From assembly GCA_004519485.1 (NCBI GenBank), contig CP038117.1:1197001-1261000 (forward strand): 64,000 nucleotides of DNA, written 5' to 3'. The notes under the pieces are model-generated. The model searched no databases. It was not told where the DNA came from and was given only the letters and a program-made list of their open reading frames with translations. Both the position numbers and the translations under genes were made by a program. Position 1 is the first letter of the stretch. Every line of letters begins with the position of its first letter. This document shows positions 1 to 11,200 of the stretch, in pieces. This DNA is from Nannochloropsis oceanica (Eukaryota > Sar > Eustigmatophyceae > Eustigmatales > Monodopsidaceae).

Positions 1-1
1 G

Positions 2-130
2 GTGGTGGCAGATGTTGCGTTGAAGTTGCTTGCAACAGCTTCTCCATCGTCTCCAAGGGAGACTATTTTGGAAATGTTCCGCAGTTTTGGAGGCCCGGGA
101 ACGGCAATTCAGGGGGGGAAACGGATATGA
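2..130 (+). CDS. 3' end of an unidentified gene (partial)
   Basis: An open frame enters from the left edge in frame 2 and closes at a TGA at 128-130, giving a 42-residue tail that includes the segment ETILEMFRSFGG. No domain is recognisable. It may be the last exon of a gene starting outside the window, because the frame is open from the first complete codon and composition is not low-complexity. It could equally be chance, since 42 codons is short. The 330 bases between it and the Rieske stop at 461 would then be a convergent 3' intergenic stretch; nothing else is seen there. Confidence 0.3.
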   Translation: MVADVALKLLATASPSSPRETILEMFRSFGGPGTAIQGGKRI

Positions 131-460
131 AGTGCTCAATGAAGTAAAAGATTGTGTATCTCACGAGTCGACTTTCGGTTTTTTGATGATTGTCTAACCA
201 AAAGCTCGGAATGGCACACATGCAAAAGGGGGAGGTTGGTTCAACTCGATGTATTTTCTTTTCTTTTTCATTATGGGTGCGTTTTCATTCAATGTCTCAG
301 TCATTCAATGAATCAATCAATGGTCGAAAAAAGGAAAGCTTTGAATTTTCCGTCGTGTCATGCATCAGTCTGTTTTGCTCCCTCTCAGTCGTCCTCGAGC
401 CCAAACAAGTAGTCAAAATTAATCATGTCCTTCTCCCATCCCGTATCCTTCTTCACCCCT

Positions 461-1502
461 TCACACCTCGATACTCACCAACCCCTCCTCGCTGGTTAAG
501 ACGGGAAAGACAGTCGCCGGCGAATCCTTTGCACCACCAAAGCCACCCACGAAACCAGCAATGCCTTCGGTTCCCTTAATGCCAAACACGCTCTCAGACC
601 AGGCCGTGCACTTCCCGGTCGCGAGCTCAAATTTCGAGTTGTGAAATTTACAGGTGATCGTCGGCTCTCCACCCTCAACCGCGATATTTCCTCAAGGTAG
701 TTAAAACAGAAGATGAGATGAATGGAGGGTTAGGAAGGGAAGGAAATATGTATGTTGTGATCTTTGAATGTTGGGGGGGGAAGCAGAAAGAGGGGCGTAT
801 TATGCCATCTTGAGATAACATTGAACAAAACATTGAAGAAAGATACAGAATGATCAACGATGCATGCACACACAACCAGCCTCGCACAATTCAATGTGAC
901 TTTCTGCTATCTTCCTGCCTACTTACCCGTTTTCATAGGCAAGCCCAGGTGAGGGCATTTGGCCAACACAGCATAAAAGCTCCCTTCCACGTTCGCCACA
1001 ATCACAGCCCCAGCGTCCGTATCGACGATTTTGCGCTCGCCTGTGAGGAAAATAACGGGAAGAAGGGAAAAAACGGGGAGAAGAAGGGTTGAGAAAGGCT
1101 TATGGAAAGTGATGTAGTATGGTCGATGGAAGTAAGGAGTGCAGACATGCCATAAAAAAGACGGAAACAGCACACAAATATGTAAGACGGGAATGTACAT
1201 TGATCAGAGACCACTACCTATACACCCGTGAATACTATGCATGGTCTCTCTGCTTCTCATCCGGCGTACCTCGAGGGATGTCTGTCGCCGGCCCGACGAC
1301 TACGGTGGCCGAGCGGCTGGTCAGGGCACGACCCGAGGTCGGAGTGGGAACGAGGAAAGCCTGAGCAAAAGAAGGGTAGGTAGTAAAGATGTATGAATGG
1401 ATTGATAGATGGACACAGCGGTGAGCAAGGGAGCGTAAGGGGCCTTACCTGGGAGACAGAGGCAGCAAGGAGCAAGGCGGCGATGGTGCGGACGAACTGC
1501 AT
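461..1502 (-). CDS. Plastid-targeted Rieske [2Fe-2S] domain protein
   Basis: Four exons (1502-1449, 1360-1270, 1040-927, 690-461) join in frame to a 162-residue protein. Residues 1-18 are a hydrophobic signal peptide (MQFVRTIAALLLAASVSQ), and exon 2 begins AFLVP, giving an ASAFAP-like SQ|AFLVP junction typical of heterokont plastid precursors. The Rieske cluster ligands are visible as CPH in exon 3 and CKFH in exon 4 (C-x-H and C-x2-H). They are about 20 residues apart, slightly longer than the usual 15-17. Family knowledge: single-domain Rieske ferredoxins carry electrons to oxygenases or reductases. No oxygenase domain follows, so it is a small electron carrier or regulatory Rieske protein, not cytochrome b6f PetC, which has a membrane helix and different spacing. 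The start is the only ATG giving a signal peptide. It is divergent from the formin at 2292. Confidence 0.8.
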
Positions 1503-2291
1503 GATTGTCTGTACGGATGGAGAGAGGAGTGGCTCCTGTCTATTCATGCGGGTAAATGTCAGTTTATTGTGCGTTGGTCGTTTGTCTCAGGCGGTAAAAA
1601 TGCTTGCTTGTCGCTTGACAGCTCGGCTGCGACTCGCCTCCTCCCTCCTTGCTTGGGCGAGGTCGCGGTCGCGATATAGAAGACCGCTTGGTACAAAACT
1701 GGGCCGTTCGACATGCACATGAGGGGAATATACCTCGATCAAATGTGTCTGTGGTGTTGAGATGAATTGGTTGCGCGTAAGGCGATCAAATGCTTGGTTA
1801 TAAGGGGCTTTGTTGAGCGTTGGGGGCAACCTCATCAACGTCACTGATGGCTTCAGTTGTGCATCAAATCAGTCGTGAGGGACATCCTCCTTCTTGCCGC
1901 ACCACACCTCAACGACACTAAGCAGCCGCCAACACACACTGGACACGTAACGAATCATTTCCATGATAAGAAGCACGTCCACAGTTGGTGGTTTTGGCTA
2001 GGCCAGCGTCGCCAGCCTCTGATCGCTCATTCTGTGTGCCCATATCTGCATCCTCACGCCTTCGTTTACCCGCCTCCCCACATACAACACAAACATCAGC
2101 GCTACCACTACGAAAGTGGCATGTACTACGCGTCATTCTCGCCCTTTCCCGCCTTATCATCGCGTCCGTCGTCCCCGACCTGATTTACCAAACGAGCAAG
2201 TAGTAAGAGAGGCTCCCCCTTCATCACCTCCTCGCCGTCATAAATTAAATAACCACATTGCTGCGTCAATCAAGGAAATTGCCGCGGCACC
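1503..2291. other. Divergent intergenic region (Rieske / formin)
   Basis: This 789-bp gap lies between the start codons of two divergently transcribed genes, so it should hold both promoters and 5' UTRs. Short open frames here have no recognisable domain or splice support. No clear TATA element or repeat was identified. Confidence 0.5.
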
Positions 2292-5200
2292 ATGAATCCA
2301 GCGATGATGGCTGAGTTGAAGGCCAAAAAGGAGGCTGGTGCAGCCAGGGCGGCCGCCGAAGCCGCCACGGAAAGTGGAATGGATGAGAAGGCCTTTGCAG
2401 GCGGCGTCCGCCAGGTCCAGGCTTACAACACCCACAACAATAACGTGATCGTCAACAACAATAGAAGCAGCAGCATCAGCAGTTGTGATAGTAGTAGTAG
2501 TGTACATGCTTCTCTGGAGGTGTTGGACATCACGTGTGTGTGGCCCGGCAGGGTCTTTGCCATGGGTCCTCCCTCCGCCGACACCATCTCGTTTCTCAAC
2601 GATGCCTACGCCGGTCGATATTTGATCTGGAATCTGAGTGACGAGTCGAGTCATCGGGTGAACATTGGGTTGCAGGGTCAGATCTGTGATTTCCATTGGG
2701 CGGCCCCCGGGAAAAGCCAGACCCCGACATTGCAGGCCCTGTTTCGGGTATGTTATTCGATCCATGCCTGGTTGAGCTTAAGTCCTGAGCATGCGGCGTT
2801 TGTGTTTTGCAGCAATGGGAAAACACGGACGGGGATAGTGCTGGCGTGTTTATTGAGGTATTGCTTGAGGGTGGAAACACCCTTGGAAGGTAGGTTCGAT
2901 AGGGAGGGGGGGAGGGAGGGAGGGAGGACGAAGGCGCTTCTAGTCCATGTGCCACTTTTTTTGGGGCATCCAGTCGCTCAAATGCTTGCGTTCTACCCTC
3001 CCCTTCCTCCCTACGTCCCTCCCCCCCAATGATCCTCAAATTAAACCCCCCCCCTACCCTCGTGCCATGGCTCATTCCTCCCTCCATCCGTCCCTCCCTC
3101 CTTCCCTTCCCTCTAGGGTTCAAGCTTTTCTGCGAGAGACGCTGCCAAGCCCCTCTCCAGGACGTTTTGAGCAAGATTCCCCCCACCCTCGTGCAATACT
3201 TCAATCACTTTGACGAAGCCCAACGGCTCGGGGCTTTTCCCAACCGTTACCCCCTCCGGTTGGCGAGTGTGCGGATCGACGGGGTCCCTGTGGAGGACAT
3301 GCCGTGCGTGGACGTATGGGACGCGAGCAACGAGAAAGTGAGGGAGGGAGGGAAGGAGGAAGGGAAGGAGGGAGGGAAGGAAGGAGGGCCACTCCCAGAC
3401 GACAACATTCTCCACTTTTCTTCACGTTTTCTTTCCTTTCTATTCCCGGCCTGCCCTCCCCCACCTCGCCCCTTCCACAGGTCTACTCCTCCGCCTCCGC
3501 TTCCCCCGCGTCGAAAGCCTGGGAGGACGAGACTGGCCTGTACCGAGACGTCCAAGCCCGTCTCTTAGGGGACTTTGTCCTCATTTGTCGCTTTGGGGGG
3601 GTGTACACCAAGGACGAGGAGGACGCCAGCAAAATCCTTTTCCGTTACGTCGGGCACACGGCCTTCTTGGCAGAGGGCGTGGTGGACTTGAAGAAGGAGG
3701 CTTTGGACATGATGAAGCGGTACGCGCATTCCTTCGACGAGGAGAGTTTCGGCCTCGAGCTGGAATTCGAGGAGGACAAGGATGGGGTTCATGGAGGGCC
3801 ACACGCGGCTCCTGCTGCTGGTGCAGTGGCCTCGATGGAGGGGCGGGGCGGGTGGGCCTTGCCCTCGAAGATCTTCTCGGCGGAGGGGAAGGAGGGATGG
3901 AGGGAGGGCTTGTGTGCCATTGGACGGATGCATCAGGTGGTCCCAGACTTTGAAAAAATGCGCGAACTGGTGGGAATGGGGTTCGAGGAAGAGCCTACAA
4001 AGGTCGCCCTCTCCCTGGGAAGCAATAGGGTGGATGCCGCCTTGCTGTGGCTCGAGCGGATCAAGCGTCTCTTTCCTGTCCGCAGCGACAGCAGCAATGG
4101 AGGGGGGGGGGACAAGTCCCTGGTGTCGTCTTCCATGGCCACGGGGGGAGGGAGGGAGGGTGGGAGGGAGGCAGAATGGGCGGCAGGGGGAGTGAAGTCG
4201 GCTTCTTCAGAGGGAGGGGCAGGAGGAGGGGGGTTGTTTCAGACGGTTTTGCCATGGTTTATAGGAGGGAGGGAAGGAAAGAAGGCAGGAAAAGGGCCTC
4301 TGCCCATATCGCAGCCGGTGGACGCGGGCGGCTTGCCACCACATGCCCTCCATAAGAACGTGGACTACCAGCCTGGAGAAGGGGGAGGGGGAGGCACCCT
4401 GACGTCGTCCTCCTCCTCCGCGACCTCCCTTGGCCTGAGCACCAGCGGTAGCCTGCCGGCCGTCCGTCCCCTCTCTCTAGCCCGCTCCTCCTCCTCCTCC
4501 ATCTCCTCGGTGCCGACGAGCCAACCACAGCCGGGCCTGTGCGCCGTGTGCGAATCTGTGGACCCCCTACAGACATCCCAATTATTTGTGTGCTTGGGCT
4601 GCCGCTCTTCATATCACACCTCCTGTGTCAAGGCCCGTCCTATCCCTCACCAGAGGCATGAAACGGCCAAGTGGCATGAGTACGTGACGAAACATTTTAC
4701 GAACTGGCGGTGCACGGGGTGCTTGGCCCGGGCGGCCGCAGCCCAGGAGGAGGAGCTGAGGAGGAAGGGGAAGGAAGAGGGGGAGGGAGGGAAGGGGGGA
4801 GGGGTGGCGTCTGTGTCGGACGCGTCGACGTCCAGGGGGGCGGGGGGGGGGAAGGCGGCGGATAACACAAATTTTGCATATGTGGGGACGGCGCGGCAGG
4901 TAGGTAGGGAGGGAGGGAAGGAAGGAGGGAGGGAGGGAGGGAGGGACGGAGATTGGACAGGTGTTTGTTTTAGCATTCCCTCCCTCCCTCACTTCCTCCC
5001 TCCCTCCCGCCTTGCCTAGGTCATTCGTGAGAGGCTTCTTTCTGCTTCCACTCCCACCAGCACCACCATCTCGGAAGGCCTCAAGACGCTGCAATTATCC
5101 CAAAAAAATGGGCAGCCCCTAGACGAGGATATTTTGGGAATGGTGGACATGCTCCTGTCGGCTGGGGTGAGCAGACAGGGAGGGAGGGACGGAGGGCGGG

Positions 5201-8200
5201 TCAGAGGGAGGATTTATTTAAGTACATCAATTTCATATTTCCCTTCTTCTTACTTCCTTCCTTCCTTACTTCCCTCCTTCCTTCTTCCTTTCCTTCCTTC
5301 TTCCTCCTCCTCCTCCTCTCCCTCCATAGATGGATTCGGGAAAGCTCAAAACCCTCCTCTCCGTGTCGAGTCCCCTCACCGACAGCACCTCTGGCAGCGG
5401 AGGAGGAGGAGGAGGAGGAGGAGGAGGAGGAGGTATCAAATACAAGGATCACCCAGACTACAAAGCAAGCTTTATGTTCGCCAAGAGCGGAAACATTCAG
5501 CAGGTACCCCTCGCTCCCTTCTTCCCTCCCTCCCTCGCTCCCTCCTTCCTTCCCTCCTTCCATCCGTCGCTCCCTCTCTCCCTGGGTCCGTCCGCCCTTG
5601 TGCATCCCACTTCCCTCCCTTCCTCCCTTCCTCCCTCTCTCCTTCCTTTCCTCCTTCTCATCCTGCTTCGTCTTTAGGCGAAATCGCTTCTCCGCAGCAA
5701 GGGACTTGATGAGGGCGTTGTGAACAAGGATCCGGAGTCCATAGTACCTGGTACTGAGGGCCAGGGAGAAGGAGGAGGAGGAGGAGGAGGAGGAGGAGGA
5801 GGAGGAGGAGGAGGAGGAGGAGGAGGAGGAGGAGGAGGGAAGATTGATGATGAGGCGGGACTGAGTGTGAAGGAGCAGCTGGCAAGGAAGCTCGCTAAAG
5901 TGCATGGTGGTGTGGGAGGAGGAGGAGGAGGAGGAGGAGGAGGAGGAGGAGGAGGAGGAGGAGGAGGAGGGAAGATTGATGATGAGGCGGGACTGAGTGT
6001 GAAGGAGCAGCTGGCAAGGAAGCTCGCTAAAGTGCATGGTGGTGTGGGAGGAGGAGGAGGAGGAGGAGGAGGAGGAGGAGGAGGGGGAGGAGGAGGAGGA
6101 GGGAAGATTGATGATGAGGCGGGACTGAGTGTGAAGGAGCAGCTGGCAAGGAAGCTCGCTAAAGTGCATGGTGGTGTGGGAGGAGGAGGAGGAGGAGGAG
6201 GAGGAGGAGGAGGAGGAGAGAAGAAAGGAGGGGAGGAGGATGATGATGAGGCAGGACTGAGTGTGAAGGAGAAGCTGGCAAGGAAGCTCGCTAAAGTGCA
6301 TGGTGGTGTGGGTGGAGGAGGAGGAGGAGGGGGAGGAGGAGGAGGAGGAGGAGGAGGAGGAGGCATCAAGTACAAGGACCACCCGCACTACGCCACTGCC
6401 TTCAAATTTTTAAAAATGGGTCTAAGACAGCAGGTACGTCTCCAGCCTCCCTCCCTCCCTCCCTCCCTCCTCCATGCCTTTCTCCACATTTCTCTCCACG
6501 CCCACTCCCCTCCCTCCCTCCCTCTCTTCCTCCCTGCTGCAGGCGGAAGGCTCTCTGAAAAAGAACGGAGCGGACGTGAGCATCCTCGACAAAGACCCTG
6601 AATCCATCGTACCCGGAAGTCAGGGGCAGGGGAGCGGGGAAGCGAAGAAGGAAGAGAAGGAGGAGGAAGAGAAGCCGTTGGATGGGAGGGCGGCGTTGAA
6701 CAAGATGCTAGCAGGGAGGTTGTCAGGAGGAGGGGCGCCAAAAGCAGCGGCATCAGCACCAGCACCAGCACCAGCAGCACCAGCACCAGCAGGCGGAAGG
6801 GGGGGGGAGGGGGGGGGAGGAGGAGGAGGAGGGAAGGTCAAGGCGAAGGATCATCCCACGTACGCTAAATTCTTTGCAGATCTCAAGTAAGGCGGAAGGG
6901 AGGATGGGAGGGAGGGAGGGGTGAGATGGCTGTCATGTCTACCAAATGTAATGCCTTCCAACGTGGGTTATTTCATCCCTGCCTACTTCCCTCGCTGCCT
7001 CGCTTCCTCCCTCCCTTGTGTCCGTGCAGGCGGTTCAGGAACGTGGACATGGTAGTGCATAAGGCCGTGAAGGAGGCGGGCTTGAGTGAGGCCCGGGCCA
7101 GAGCTATCCTCGAGGCGGGTCCTGAGGCGTTTGTAGAGGACGAGGCCGAAAAGAAGGAGGATGTGAAGGTAAGGAGGGAGGGAGGGAGCGAGGAAGGGAA
7201 CCATTAGAGGGAGAGAGTCCCCATATCGAGGCAGGGGTAGTGCGGTGCAGCACTCTTGCTTTCAACCCTCCCCCCTTCCCTCTGGCTCTAAACCCTCCCA
7301 CCTTCCCCCTTCCCTCCCTCCCTCCCTCCCTTCCCAGGTCCCGGCCCTCGAACACCCGGTGTGGGGAAGATTCTTCAGGATGGTCAAGAGCCAAGTCCCC
7401 TTGGGAGTGAGTCTGAGGAAGGAAGAGAGGGGATGCCGACTCGGCTTTCTGAGAATTTAGAATTTCTCACGTACGTCACACCTTCCTCCCTCTCTCTTTA
7501 CTCTTGCCTCTTCCCTTCCCTCCCTCCCTCCCTCTCCCTTAGGCGGTGAAGCTGAAGGCAAGCGAATCCAAGCTCGACCCTTGGTTTCTGGATGCGTTCA
7601 AGCACTCCGATGTGGTGCCCTTGAACACCTCCAAGCCCGCCGAGCTGAAGGTAGAGAGGGAGGCAGGGAGGGCGAGAGGGAGGGAAGGAGGGCGGGGTGT
7701 ATCCCGTATCTACTCACGCATGTTTCACTCACGACAACGACCTCCCTTCCCTCCCTCCCGCCCTCCCAGCCTGTCGCCTCCGTCGTCAAGGCCAAGTCCG
7801 TGCGCCGGAAAAAATTGCACTGGAAGGAGATCCCGGAAGACCGTCTGTCGAAGGAGGGGGTGAAGGGCACTGTGTGGGAAGGGGCGGCCGAGCTCAAGGT
7901 AGGGAGGAAGGGAGGGAGGGAGGGTGGGACATTCATATTTATGTGTACATTCATGTTTGAATTATTTAAATGTAGGTATATACTATATAAATATGTACAA
8001 TATATTCATATTAAACCACCTACATGTACTCCCAGTTAAATTACACGGACGATTTCGACGCCCTCTTCATCGCCGCCGCGCCGGTCGTGTCCAAGGAGAA
8101 AGCCGTCAAGGGGGAAGACAAATCAGGTAGGGCAGTGCTCCCTCCCTCCCTCCCTCCCTCCCTCCCTCCCTCCCCACCGATTTCCTGACCTGCGTATCCC

Positions 8201-11200
8201 CCCCCCCTCCTTCCCTGACAGCCAAAGTCAGCAACCTCACCATCATCGACAGCAAGCGAGCCACGAACGTGGCCATTGCCATCGCCCGGATTAAATTCGG
8301 GTATGAAGAGATCCGGAAGCGCTTGAAGAAGATGGATGAAAAGGCAAGCCTCCCTCCCCCCCTCCCTCCCTCCCTTCTTTCCTTCCTCTATCTTCTTGTT
8401 GCCTCCCCCTCCTCCCTCCCTCCCTCCCTCCCCATTCCAGTCTCGCTTTTTGTTCTCGTGTAAATCTGGCTCGGAAAGACTTCCCCTTATCTGACCCTAC
8501 CCTCCCTCCCTCCCTCCCTGGATCAGCAAGGCTCCCCCTTTTCTGACCCTACCCTCCCTCCCTCCCTCCCTCCCTCCCTCGCTCCCGCAGGCCTTCACCC
8601 TCGAGCAGCTCCAGAATCTGCTGGAGAGCCTCCCGAACGAGGAGGAGGTGGACACCCTCCGCGCCTACCCTGGTGATGCCAACCTTCTGGGGGCGGTAAG
8701 GAGGGAGAGAGGGGGAGAGAGAGAGGGAGGGAAGTGCCCCCCGATCCCTGCATCCGGGTATGCTTCACCCACATAATAACCACCCTCCCCTCCCTCCCTC
8801 CTCCCTCCTCACCCCTCACCCTCGCAGGCCGAGCGGTTCATGCTAGAGATGATGAAGCTCCCCGACGTCCAGGACCGGATAAAGACATTGATGTTCATGC
8901 GCTCATTCTACACCAAGCGCGAGGACCTGCAGCGGGACGTGACGGTGAGGAGAGAGAGAGGGAGGGGATCGGGGGGAGGGAGGGAGGGGATCCTGCACTG
9001 ACTGACAAAACAATTCCTCACCTTGCTCTCCCTCTGCCTCTCTCCCTCCCTCCCTCCCTCGCTCCCTCTCTCCGTAGATCATCGAGACAGCCTGCAACGA
9101 CGTCAAGGGCTCGGTCCGCCTCCGGGAGATGCTTAAGTGCGTCCTCTCCGTGGGCAACCGCATCAACCAAGCCGATAAGACCGACCATGTAAGGAGTGCG
9201 GAGGAACTTAGGGAGGGAAAGACAGAGAGAGGGAGGGCAGGAAGGAGGGAGGGACGGAGAGAGGGCATGCTTCCCAATACAGCCTTCAACAAGTCTCCCC
9301 TCCACGTATCGTATTCAGTTCGTGACCCCTCCCTCCCTCCCTCCCTCCTTCCCTCCCTCTCCAGGCGACGGGCATCACACTCGACTCCCTCCTCAAGCTG
9401 CCCCAAGCCAAGGCCCACGACCGAAAGACCTCTATCCTCCACGGTCTCATCCAGGTACGCCCTCCCTCCCTCCTTCCCTTCCTCATCCCCATCCTTTCAT
9501 ATCTCCCTCCCCCCATCCATCCGTATCTCCCTCCCTCCCTCCCTCCCAGATCATCAAAAAGAACAACCCCTCCATCTTGGATTTCACGCAAGACCTGCAG
9601 TCGGTCCGGCCCGCCGCCAAGGTCCTTCAGGAGGTACACCTCCCCTCCCCCCTTCCCTCCCTCTCTCCCTCTTTCCCTTCCTCAATTCCTTCCTCCCTCT
9701 CTCCATCCCTCTATCTCCCCCCTTTCCCTCCCTCTCTTCATCCCTCTGACCATCCTCATCCTTCCTCCCTCTCTCCATCCCTCTGACCATCCTCATCCTC
9801 CCTCCCTCTCTCCATCCCTCTGACCATCCTCATCCTCCCTCCCTCTCTCCATCCCTCTGACCATCCTCATCCTCCCTCCCTCTCTCCATCCCTCTGACCA
9901 TCCTCATCCTCCCTCCCTCTCTCCATCCCTCTGACCATCCTCATCCTCCCTCTCTCCATCCCTCTGACCATCCTCATCCTCTCTCCCCCTCCCTCTCTCC
10001 CGCCCTAAATCCCTCAGTTCATCACCGCCGAGCTGCGGGACCTCGAATCGGGCTTTAACGTCCTCGATCGCGTGGCCAAGAAGATGACCCCTCCCTCTTC
10101 CTCCTCCTCCTCCTCCTCCTCCTCCTCCTCTTACACAACCCCTCCTCGTCCCCGGGCCTCCTCCTCCCTGGCAGGCTCCATTGTCAATAAAGGGGAGGAC
10201 GGGCGGGCGGGAGGGAAGGAAGAGAGAAATCGGGCGTCATCGCTGGACTCTCCGGGTCCACAAAACATGGAAAGGGAGGGAGAGAGGGATGGGAAGCAAG
10301 CGGAGAAGAAGAGAAAGCCGTCGTTTGGGTCTATGTTGCAAAATTTGGTCGACAGAGTCAGCCCTCCGAGATACGAGGGAGGGAAAAAGGAGAGAAAGAA
10401 GGACGGCCGAGGAGGCTCCCCTTCCCCCCCGAGGGAGGCGCAGCCGGGGCCACACAGAGGGAATGACACCAGGTGCGGTTTGGAGGCGAGAGAAGGGGGG
10501 AGGGCGGATTGGATAAAGCGGACGTGTGGAGTTCACTGAATATCCCCCTTTCATCTCTCTCCTATATATACCCACGTACGTACGTACATATACATACATG
10601 CACATGCCGTCATCCCCAACACCAGTACAACCAGTAACACTAGTCATGCTGCGGGTCGCGAGCCCTCCTCCCCCTCCTCTTCCTCCGCCGCCGCCGCCGC
10701 CGCCGCCGCCCAGCAAAAGACCGCGAAAAGGCAGTCAGCTGCAACAACAACACCAGCAGCAACAACAACAGCGACAGCAGCAACAGGGGCCTCGCATAAG
10801 GATATTTTTGACTTTGTCAAGGTCGCGGAAAAGGGGAAGGCGGAGGCGAGAGCTGCGGTTGAGAGGATGACAAGGAAGTTTCAGGTAAGGAGCAGGAGGG
10901 AGGGACGGAAGCAGGGAGGGACGGAGGGAGGGACGGAGAAGGAATTTTCAGATATCACAAATTCTGATACTTTTTTCTTCTTTGCGGAGGAGAAAGAAGA
11001 AGATGGGAGGGAGGGAGGGAGGGAGGGAGGGCGCATGTTTGATTTTCCGACCCCCTTCACTTCGTTTGATGTTGACATGCGCACTGTGTTTGTCCTTCTC
11101 CTTGTCCTTACCCTTGCCGTTATTTTCATCCTTCTTCTGGCCATTTTTCTGGCCCTTACCCCTCATGCCACACCCTTCTCCTTGTCCTTGAACCTCATTC

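Noticed and set aside
5201-6388. Long minus-strand open frames giving poly-Ser and poly-Pro proteins
   Set aside because: They are the complement of the GGA repeats in formin exon 6. The plus-strand frame joins in phase to conserved exons on both sides.
5770-9985. Regular repeats resembling a CRISPR array
   Set aside because: The 132-bp units are coding and the 37-bp units are contiguous without unique spacers. The genome is eukaryotic.
10526-10870. Plus-strand frame with a polyproline run that could be a formin FH1
   Set aside because: The splice phase of exons 19-21 uses another frame, in which this stretch is Ser/Ala-rich and leads into the last FH2 helices. It also lies after, not before, most of FH2.
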